Assembly: GCA_002422125.1 (NCBI GenBank) | Contig: DITF01000067.1 | Coordinates: 4,955 to 17,609 of the forward strand | DNA length: 12,655 nucleotides | Source of the DNA: a bacterium UBP17_UBA6191 | GTDB lineage: Bacteria > Muiribacteriota > UBA6191 | Reading direction: 5' to 3' | Shown: positions 1-5,802 of the stretch, piece by piece | Layout of the letters: each line of letters starts with the position of its first letter | Position numbering within the stretch: the stretch's first letter is position 1 | Notes under the pieces: generated by a model | What the model saw: only the letters and a program-made list of their open reading frames with translations | Told to the model about the DNA's origin: nothing | The model's database searches: none | Position numbers and translations under genes: made by a program

Positions 1-1
1 T

Positions 2-391
2 GTTGATTGTCTTTTACTATACCTAGAGGCATCGGAGCATACTAAGTATCTGGAGGAAGACCTTCAGAATCTGGTTTACAATGCCGGCAATGAGATGGCA
101 TCTTTGCATGCCTGTGTACTGTACCTGCTTAGTCGCCATCGGCAACAGGAAGCCCTGATTTACGCTCAATTGGGCACAGACAAGTATCCCCAGGATCCCC
201 ATCTTTGGTTTTATAAGGCCTCTACTTTGGCAGTTTTGAATCAGTTTGAAGAGGCGCTGTCCGCTTTGGCCATGGCTGTTGAACTGGAACCTGCAATGGC
301 TTCTCGAGCCAGGAGTAACCCTTGTTTTGCAGGATTACGCAAGAGTGAGCAATTTATGGATTTAATAACTGTAAGTGGCAGAGGGTGGTAG
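2..391 (+). CDS. TPR-repeat protein, C-terminal part (5' end outside window)
   Basis: The reading frame is open from the first bases of the window to the TAG at 389-391, so this is the C-terminal 129 residues of a longer protein; the ATG at 95 is internal. Translation from position 2 continues smoothly into a helical repeat. Two tetratricopeptide-like units are visible, roughly visible residues 33-65 and 66-99 (the second reads PHLWFYKA, then FEEAL and ALAMAVELEP). A tail follows with ARSNPCFAGLRKSEQF, a pattern common after the last TPR, where a 'distal' short segment caps the superhelix. TPR domains are protein-protein interaction scaffolds; nothing visible tells the partner. The stop lies 3 nt before the nuclease gene, so the two are probably co-transcribed. 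No catalytic domain is seen in this part, and the missing N-terminus could hold another domain. Confidence 0.8.
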   Translation, partial: VDCLLLYLEASEHTKYLEEDLQNLVYNAGNEMASLHACVLYLLSRHRQQEALIYAQLGTDKYPQDPHLWFYKASTLAVLNQFEEALSALAMAVELEPAMASRARSNPCFAGLRKSEQFMDLITVSGRGW

Positions 392-394
392 CTC

Positions 395-1159
395 ATGAAA
401 TTTGGAATTCTCATCATGATACATTTGATTGTGGTGGGTATGGTAGGGGCTTTTGGTAAAAATGGCCATCGGGCCATAGCGGAGATGGCACAGCAAAAAC
501 TCAGTCCTTTGGCTTTGTCACGAGTGAAATCTCTAATGGATGGCAAAGACATGTGGATGGTGGCCAACTGGGCAGATGATGTGAGAAGTCTTCCTGAATA
601 TAAGCAGGCAGATTTTTGGCATTGGGTGGATTGGAATGGAAGGGTGGAGTGGGAAAAAAAGCCATCTGGACCCATGAAAGATATCATTGAAAAAATTCGT
701 GAATTCTGGGGAAAACTACGCTCTCGTAGCTACGAAAACCAACAGTCAGAGGCAGAGGCTCTTAGGTGGCTGATCCATCTGGTGGCTGATTTGCACCAGC
801 CCCTCCATGTAGGCAGATCCGAGGATCAGGGAGGCAATAAAAAACTTGTCAAATACTTTGGTAAAGACACCAATTTGCATAGTGTTTGGGATGATCATTT
901 GCTGGAAGGCTTAGGACTATCATTTCGTGATTTACACTTGGAAGCTGCCTTTTTTTGCAAGGCCGAACCTCTACAGGGGCTGGACTCTGTTTATGATTGG
1001 GCAGATGAGAGCAGGGGGCTTTTGGATCAGGTGTACGATGTCGGGAACTCGGAATTGGAATACATGTATGTTTTTCGTTCGGCTCCAATTTTGAAACAAA
1101 GAATTTGTCAGGCTGGAGAACGACTGGGTTTAGTGATTCAGTCCATTTATGGAGAATAG
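395..1159 (+). CDS. Secreted S1/P1-type zinc nuclease
   Basis: This is a 254-residue member of the S1/P1 nuclease (zinc-dependent phosphodiesterase) family, which cleaves single-stranded DNA and RNA outside the cytoplasm using three zinc ions. Residues 1-19 form a short hydrophobic signal peptide ending V-G-A, with a predicted cut before F20. The ligand set of P1 nuclease can be matched: H25, D61 (NWADD), H76 (FWHWVDW), H128, D132 and H138 (IHLVADLHQPLH), and H162 with D166 (LHSVWDD). The spacing H-x3-D-x5-H and H-x3-D is exact. The mature N-terminal residue, nearly always Trp, appears to be Phe here. The mature length (about 235) suits bacterial members. The start ATG follows the TPR stop by 3 nt with a weak GGTGG upstream. 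The stop is 1 nt before the asd start. Likely roles are nutrient scavenging or extracellular nucleic acid removal; that is inference. Confidence 0.93.
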   Translation: MKFGILIMIHLIVVGMVGAFGKNGHRAIAEMAQQKLSPLALSRVKSLMDGKDMWMVANWADDVRSLPEYKQADFWHWVDWNGRVEWEKKPSGPMKDIIEKIREFWGKLRSRSYENQQSEAEALRWLIHLVADLHQPLHVGRSEDQGGNKKLVKYFGKDTNLHSVWDDHLLEGLGLSFRDLHLEAAFFCKAEPLQGLDSVYDWADESRGLLDQVYDVGNSELEYMYVFRSAPILKQRICQAGERLGLVIQSIYGE

Positions 1160-1160
1160 C

Positions 1161-2153
1161 ATGCAAACAATTCAGGTAGGGATTGCTGGGGCTACGGGTC
1201 CTGTGGGGCAGAAGCTGATTCACTTGTTGTCTAAAAATCCCCGATACAAAATCAGTGAGCTAGCGGCTTCGGATAGCCGCAGTGGACAGAGTTATAAAAA
1301 TGCCTGTGATTTTCGTGAGAAAATTGATTTACCATCCAAGATTGCTGAACTGCCGTTAGTAGAAGCATCAGCCTTACAAAGCCCTTATATATTGTCTTGT
1401 TTGCCAGCAGAAATTGCCAACGAATTGGAACCACTATGGATTCAGCGCGGCCAACATGTGCTATCGAATGCATCAAGCTTTAGGATGGGGCCTGATGTCC
1501 CTTTGTTGATTCCAGAAATTAACCTTAGCCACTTGAGTTTAATTGATAGGCAAAGAGGACCGGGTTATCTTGTGACCAATCCTAATTGTTCGACAGTCTT
1601 TGTCTGTATGGGAGTGGGGCCATTACTGTCGCTTGGAAAATTGAGGCACTTATCTGTAGTTACTCTCCAGGCTGCTAGTGGGGCCGGGTATCCAGGAGTG
1701 GCCTCACTGGATTTACTGGGCAATACCATTCCCTATATCTCAGGCGAAGAACAGAAGATTGAATCTGAGACCAAAAAAATTCTGGGTAGTCTTGAGTCCG
1801 CGGCTGATTTTATGGTTACAGCCCAGGTGAATCGAGTGCCTGTGGCCCACGGTCATACGGTCGTCTTGCAAATGGAGTTTGTGGATGCTGTGGAAGTGGG
1901 ACATGCGGAAAAAATATTTCAAGACCTTTCGGAAAGGTTTCCCGATGCATATCGCTACTACGATGCCACATCACCAACTCAACCACAACCGGCCCGGGTC
2001 TTAAGTGATCTGGACATGCGAGCCCATGTCGGAAAATTGCGACAGGGGTCTGAAAAAAATCGGCTGTGTCTGGTAGTGTTAGGCCATAATCTGGTAAGAG
2101 GAGCGGCAGGAGCAGCTCTGGCAAATCTTGAGGCTCTAGTAAACAGACTCTAA
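1161..2153 (+). CDS. asd: Aspartate-semialdehyde dehydrogenase, archaeal/fungal type
   Basis: The enzyme reduces L-aspartyl-4-phosphate to aspartate semialdehyde with NADPH, the branch point to lysine/diaminopimelate, threonine and methionine. Numbered from the ATG at 1161 (330 residues): the nucleotide-binding GATGPVGQ is near 10-17, the catalytic cysteine C143 sits in TNPNCST, and the block LQAASGAGYPGV follows near 169-180 with GNTIPYISGEEQK after it. The NRVPV...GHT motif gives the acid/base His at about 232, and GHNLVRGAAGA lies near the C-terminus. These blocks match the archaeal/fungal Asd branch rather than the E. coli-type enzyme. The start at 1161 is preferred over an in-frame ATG at 1149: GGAG at 1151-1154 lies 6 nt before it, and the protein then begins as family members do. 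It follows the nuclease gene by 1 nt, so coupled translation is likely. ArgC shares the fold but lacks these motifs. Confidence 0.94.
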   Translation: MQTIQVGIAGATGPVGQKLIHLLSKNPRYKISELAASDSRSGQSYKNACDFREKIDLPSKIAELPLVEASALQSPYILSCLPAEIANELEPLWIQRGQHVLSNASSFRMGPDVPLLIPEINLSHLSLIDRQRGPGYLVTNPNCSTVFVCMGVGPLLSLGKLRHLSVVTLQAASGAGYPGVASLDLLGNTIPYISGEEQKIESETKKILGSLESAADFMVTAQVNRVPVAHGHTVVLQMEFVDAVEVGHAEKIFQDLSERFPDAYRYYDATSPTQPQPARVLSDLDMRAHVGKLRQGSEKNRLCLVVLGHNLVRGAAGAALANLEALVNRL

Positions 2154-2156
2154 GAA

Positions 2157-2645
2157 CTATTTTACTCTGGCAGCTAAGGCTAAATTGACCATAATTCTGC
2201 CAAAGCTTGTATCAAGCGGCACAACTACGGTCGGAAGGCCTGCTGGAGTGGTAACCAGCATGTTATCGCCTTCAAACAGAGTAGGTGGAGTGATGTTAAA
2301 ATCATAGCCCTGATTTTGCAGGCTGGAAATTGCTCGTCCCGAAATCATATTGCCAATTTCACCCATGGAGCTTCTCACCAGATCATTAAACTGGCCGATG
2401 GTCTCAAAATTCATCTTTTCAGCAAATCGGATGGCGGTATCTTTGCGCATATCCAGTATAACTCTGCCATTGATGTTTTCTGTTTCACTAACGACACCAA
2501 TTACCACGGCAAACCCCGCTGAGCGGGCCTCTGTGGTGTTATTTAGGGCCAACTTGCCCCGTTGAACCTCTTCCTCGCTCATTTCAGTAATTACATCATA
2601 GGCCGCTGAGAAAAACGGATTTAGGTATTTGGCGTCGATTTTCAA
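2157..2645 (-). CDS. cheX: CheX-like response-regulator phosphatase
   Basis: A 162-residue protein of the CheC/CheX/FliY phosphatase family, which removes phosphate from CheY-like receivers. The signature helix SSMGEIGNMISG carries the acidic residue and asparagine of the E-x-x-N active motif at E96 and N99, and only one such helix is seen, as in CheX. The N-terminus (AKYLNPFFSAAYDV) is typical of CheX. The start is a TTG at 2643-2645, not an ATG; GGGGA lies about 6 nt upstream on the coding strand and the next in-frame ATG (codon 22) would remove the conserved first helix. It follows the response regulator stop by 2 nt, strongly implying that the regulator is its substrate. No chemotaxis kinase, MCP or flagellar gene is in the window, so a non-chemotaxis role is possible. 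Its stop converges on the asd stop with 3 nt between. Confidence 0.88.
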   Translation of the reverse strand: MKIDAKYLNPFFSAAYDVITEMSEEEVQRGKLALNNTTEARSAGFAVVIGVVSETENINGRVILDMRKDTAIRFAEKMNFETIGQFNDLVRSSMGEIGNMISGRAISSLQNQGYDFNITPPTLFEGDNMLVTTPAGLPTVVVPLDTSFGRIMVNLALAARVK

Positions 2646-2647
2646 GA

Positions 2648-3091
2648 CTATTCCCCTGTTCCAGCCACAGTTTTTACGATGCGCAAAAACTTTTCGACAT
2701 TGTCAGGCTTAATTGGCTTAACAACAAAATTCTTGGCACCTTTAAGAATAGCATCTTTTACCATGTTCTGATAACCCATGGCGGAAACCATTACAATTTT
2801 TGCCGTGTTATCTTTAGCCATAATTTTTTCTACGGCCTCAATACCTTCCATGACGGGCATGGTGATATCCATAGTTACCAGACTTGGCTGAAGAGCAAAA
2901 AACTTTTCCACTGCTTCCTGACCATTTTCAGCCTCACCAACAATTTCGTAGCCTACGGAAGTAAGAATCTTGGCGATGGTGCGGCGAACAAACAGGGCAT
3001 CATCGGCAATCAAAACCCGGTGGGCCACCTTATTTTTTTTCAATCCGTTTGTTTCAATATCTTTAGCACAAGCATCTAAAATTTCCTGCAT
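2648..3091 (-). CDS. Single-domain response regulator (CheY-like)
   Basis: A 147-residue stand-alone receiver with no output domain. After a 21-residue charged N-terminal extension, the receiver runs from about residue 24 to 141. The key residues are all present: acidic pair D30-D31 (IADDA), phospho-acceptor D75 (VTMDITMP), switch residue S103 (MVSAM) and K125 (VVKPI). Phosphorylation by an unlinked histidine kinase is expected. The sequence around the acceptor, MDITMPVMEGIEAV, is CheY-like. The ATG at 3089-3091 has AGGAG 9 nt upstream. The N-terminal extension is longer than in CheY; an internal GTG at codon 22 exists but has no Shine-Dalgarno sequence. The phosphatase gene follows 2 nt after the stop, forming a two-gene unit. 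A perfect -10 hexamer upstream suggests its own promoter, separate from the CorC-like genes before it. Confidence 0.93.
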   Translation of the reverse strand: MQEILDACAKDIETNGLKKNKVAHRVLIADDALFVRRTIAKILTSVGYEIVGEAENGQEAVEKFFALQPSLVTMDITMPVMEGIEAVEKIMAKDNTAKIVMVSAMGYQNMVKDAILKGAKNFVVKPIKPDNVEKFLRIVKTVAGTGE

Positions 3092-3124
3092 GGAAAGCCA
3101 CTCCTCTTTCTTAAATCAGGCCGT

Positions 3125-3130
3125 ATTATA
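3125..3130 (-). promoter_or_regulatory. Candidate -10 element upstream of the response regulator
   Basis: On the minus strand a perfect TATAAT lies 34 nt before the regulator ATG, in the 59-nt gap after the second CorC-like gene. No good -35 hexamer is found 16-18 nt upstream (TAGCGC at 17 nt spacing) and no TG extends the -10, so this is a partial match. It would produce a leader of about 25-28 nt carrying the AGGAG site. It does not resemble a sigma28 flagellar/chemotaxis promoter. No intrinsic terminator for the upstream gene is visible in this gap, so read-through is also possible. Confidence 0.4.
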
Positions 3131-3150
3131 GTAGATTCAAATCATAGGCG

Positions 3151-4323
3151 CTAGTGCTTCCTCATTTGAACCCTGACTTTCTTCAACCCTGAGGTTTTCA
3201 TATCCATTACCTCAAGCATGTACCCCCCACAATCGATAAAGTCCCCAGGTTTTATACTGGAGTGCAGCTTTTGGGAAAGATACTGGCCCAGAGTCATATG
3301 CAGGTTCTGTGAAGGAAATCGCTCCAACACCCGTTTTAAGGTTCCCATGGATACATTGGCATCGATGGCCCAGGAGTCTTTATCCAGCTTCGTCACTTGC
3401 GGCTTGTCAAACTCGTCCTGAATTTCACCAACAACCAATTCCAGAATGTCCTCCAGGGTAATAATGCCCAAGGGAATTGTGTTCTCCATGATGATTCCAA
3501 GTTGCCGCTTTTGTTCTTGCAGCCTTTTTAAAATTTCATATACTGAGGTTTCAGCCTGAAAGATCAGAGCTTCATCCATTTCCCGGCCAATAGGAGTCTT
3601 GAGGCGGCTCAAATGCTCTAGTTGGTTGGAACGAAAGATGCCTTCAATTTTCCCATCCTCGGAAACTACAGGCAGGCGACTAAACCCTGTAACGGAAGCT
3701 AACTCAAGTCCTTCCGAGATACTCATCTCTTTTCTGACAGTGACAATTCGTGACATGGGTTTTAATATGTCTGAGGCAGTATGTTGTACCAGTTTCTGTA
3801 AATTCTCCATCAGAATCAGGATTCTGTTATCAGAGTCGGGGCTTTCTGTACCATGTTGCCGCAAAAAGTTGAGCTGTTGAATCCGAACTCTCAGATGTTG
3901 ATTAAATTTAGATTGACAGTCTCCTAGTCCAAACCATGCGTATACTTTGTGCTCCAGTTGAGCCAATGGAAAAAATATGGGTTTACACAATTGGTACAAA
4001 CGGTAAATTAAGGCAATCCTTTTGGTTTTACCGGTGTAAAGAAATTGTGTGAATCCTGCATGTACCAAGACACTCATCGCTACAGATAAAAGTAGAAATA
4101 CCCACAAAACTGCAGGAATCTGGTTGGGCAGCAATTTTAATATAATGTGGGGTATCAAAAGCATTGGTAATACCCAAACCCAGGAAGATAAAACCTCAGA
4201 ACCTAAATCCGTAGCTTGTTCTGGTTCAATCTCCTTGTCCTGATAACAAAAGACGACCTGAGCCGAGGCTAGCCGTCCTAAAAAGAGACACAATACGCCA
4301 ATACTGACAAAAATAAGCATCAT
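3151..4323 (-). CDS. CNNM/CorC-like membrane protein with CBS pair (second copy)
   Basis: A 390-residue protein with the layout of HlyC/CorC (CNNM-type) proteins. A hydrophobic N-terminal region has likely membrane segments near residues 1-20, 47-66 and 70-92, resembling a reduced DUF21/CNNM domain (GRLASAQ in place of the usual FSGSETA-like helix). A CBS pair follows at about 185-240 and 247-303, the second ending in the family signature GIITLEDILELVVGEI. The CorC_HlyC C-terminal domain spans about 310-388. Relatives are implicated in Mg2+/Co2+ transport or efflux; which ion, if any, cannot be read here. The start ATG shares one base with the TGA of the upstream paralogue (TGATG), with AGGGAG 8 nt upstream, so translation is coupled and a heteromer with that protein is plausible. 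The CBS1 region is more degenerate than in the first copy. Confidence 0.82.
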   Translation of the reverse strand: MMLIFVSIGVLCLFLGRLASAQVVFCYQDKEIEPEQATDLGSEVLSSWVWVLPMLLIPHIILKLLPNQIPAVLWVFLLLSVAMSVLVHAGFTQFLYTGKTKRIALIYRLYQLCKPIFFPLAQLEHKVYAWFGLGDCQSKFNQHLRVRIQQLNFLRQHGTESPDSDNRILILMENLQKLVQHTASDILKPMSRIVTVRKEMSISEGLELASVTGFSRLPVVSEDGKIEGIFRSNQLEHLSRLKTPIGREMDEALIFQAETSVYEILKRLQEQKRQLGIIMENTIPLGIITLEDILELVVGEIQDEFDKPQVTKLDKDSWAIDANVSMGTLKRVLERFPSQNLHMTLGQYLSQKLHSSIKPGDFIDCGGYMLEVMDMKTSGLKKVRVQMRKH

Positions 4324-5357
4324 CAGTTTTGCTCCCTGACAAATAGCATTTTAATTCGGTATCCGTCCATTTCCTGGATCACAAACTCAAAGCCGTTTAG
4401 GATAATCTTTTGCCCAGGTTGGGGTAGCGAGCCAAACTGTAAAAATATTAATCCGCCCAGGGTCTCCACAGCATCAGATTCGAATTCAACATTGACTAAC
4501 TCAGAAAAGGTCTCCAGATCCATTCGGGCATCTAAGGTCCACTCTTTCTTTCCCGATTTTACGATCAATTCCTCGGAATCATTGCGTTTGTCTCTGATTT
4601 CTCCAATCACGGTTTCCAGAAGATCTTCCAGAGTCACTATGCCAGATACGACCCCATATTCATCTATGGCCACGGCTAGTTGCACCCTGCGGGATTGGAA
4701 TTGCCTAAGGAGTTCGATCTGTTCCATGACTTCGGGAACAAAAAATACTTCTCTTGATAATCCAGATATGGAATGTGAGGCGGGGTTTACTCGAGATTGT
4801 TTTAAGCCTTCACGAATCAAATCCTTACTATAAACTACACCAACTATATTATGGCGGTCTTCTGAGAATACTGGAATTCTGGAATAGGGTTTGTAGTCAG
4901 GGTCCGACAGGATATCACTAATTTTTGAAGTTTTAGAAACCATAAAAACATCACCAATTGGTACCATAACTTCACTGACTACGCCTTCAGAAAAATCTAG
5001 CAGTCCCTGGCGAAACCAGTCCTGAATCTCTTCGAGCCTGTCCTGGTTATTGCGACGGGAACGAATTCTGAGAAATAACAGAATTCTAGGCAGGGAAAGG
5101 GCGGGCAACAGAGCAGCCCACAACAAAAAATATGTATTGAGCCACCCGCTGCTTGATTCTAACTCATGACCCAAGAGGACCATGCTGGTTGTGTAGAATA
5201 TGAGGGAAATATCGTGACCAAGAGGGGAGCGGTATCGCTTGTCTTCATCGGGGTCCATGTCAAGCCGTCTGGATACCAGCCTGTATCCAAAAACAAAAAT
5301 GCCAGCTAGGCCCAACAATGCAACAAGAATCAGGGGCAAAGGTCCAGGGTCATCCAT
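4323..5357 (-). CDS. corC: CNNM/CorC-like membrane protein with CBS pair (first copy)
   Basis: With the ATG at 5355-5357 the protein has 344 residues. Likely membrane segments are near 6-26, 49-63 and 73-96, a short replacement for the full CNNM domain. The CBS pair spans about 126-255 and begins with SEVMVPIGDVF, where most relatives have MVPR. It contains YSRIPVF and DEYGVVSGIVTLEDLLETVIGEI. The CorC_HlyC domain is about 265-340. E. coli CorC (YbeX) lies directly after ybeY too, which supports the symbol, although YbeX has no membrane segments. The start is uncertain: a TTG at 5384 lies inside ybeY but its AAGGA is only 2-3 nt away. The ATG is 1 nt after the ybeY stop, with AAAGGA about 13 nt upstream, fitting coupled re-initiation. 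The gene end overlaps the next start by one base. The family role is divalent cation homeostasis; the function here is inferred. Confidence 0.84.
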   Translation of the reverse strand: MDDPGPLPLILVALLGLAGIFVFGYRLVSRRLDMDPDEDKRYRSPLGHDISLIFYTTSMVLLGHELESSSGWLNTYFLLWAALLPALSLPRILLFLRIRSRRNNQDRLEEIQDWFRQGLLDFSEGVVSEVMVPIGDVFMVSKTSKISDILSDPDYKPYSRIPVFSEDRHNIVGVVYSKDLIREGLKQSRVNPASHSISGLSREVFFVPEVMEQIELLRQFQSRRVQLAVAIDEYGVVSGIVTLEDLLETVIGEIRDKRNDSEELIVKSGKKEWTLDARMDLETFSELVNVEFESDAVETLGGLIFLQFGSLPQPGQKIILNGFEFVIQEMDGYRIKMLFVREQN

Positions 5358-5358
5358 A

Positions 5359-5802
5359 CTATCTAGAAATTCCTTTGCCGACAATTTCCTTTTGTAGCTG
5401 CACCATTGCCATTAATTTTTCTTCCGTTTCGTGGGTGTAACCTAAGAGATGCAATACACCGTGTGAAAACATAAAGCCTAGGATTAAATCGGGTTCACCT
5501 AATTCCCAATCGTCGCGCAGATATTCGGTACACAGGTAGATATCCCCTAGATTGGGCATGTGTTCTGAGGCTGGAACCAAAAATGTAAGGATGTCGGTGG
5601 CTTCATCCTTATCGCGATAGTCCTTGTTGAGCTCACGCATTTCTTCAGAGTCTAGAAAACTGACGCTGATTTCAAGAAACCCTTCAAGATCAAAGCGGTT
5701 TGACAATACTTCCATGACCTGTCTAAAGTATTCCTGATCTCTGTCCATTGGGAAGTCGTGAACAACAAATGGGGCGGGAAACTCACTGGGGGTTTCAGAC
5801 AT
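5359..5802 (-). CDS. ybeY: Endoribonuclease YbeY, rRNA maturation factor
   Basis: YbeY is a single-strand-specific metallo-endoribonuclease needed for 16S rRNA 3'-end maturation and 70S quality control. Using the ATG at 5800-5802 the protein has 147 residues. The zinc site HGVLHLLGYTH gives H114, H118 and H124, the same positions as in E. coli YbeY. The usual motif ends GYDH; Thr replaces the Asp here, but that residue is not a metal ligand. The upstream conserved TDILTF is at about 69-74, preceded by the Arg-containing YRDKDEA. A GTG at 5809-5811 would add three residues without a better ribosome site. The start overlaps the 3' end of the HD-hydrolase gene by 8 nt, in a different frame, as in the yqfF-yqfG arrangement of Bacillus. 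The downstream CorC-like gene begins 1 nt after its stop. It acts in the cytoplasm on ribosomes. Confidence 0.94.
   Translation of the reverse strand: MSETPSEFPAPFVVHDFPMDRDQEYFRQVMEVLSNRFDLEGFLEISVSFLDSEEMRELNKDYRDKDEATDILTFLVPASEHMPNLGDIYLCTEYLRDDWELGEPDLILGFMFSHGVLHLLGYTHETEEKLMAMVQLQKEIVGKGISR

Noticed and set aside
241..687. 148-codon minus-strand frame across the TPR/nuclease junction
   Set aside because: It lies antisense to two genes with clear family motifs and shows no recognisable domain.
1149..1160. Earlier ATG start for asd at 1149
   Set aside because: It would overlap the nuclease stop by 11 nt and lacks a ribosome site, while GGAG inside this stretch is correctly placed for the ATG at 1161.
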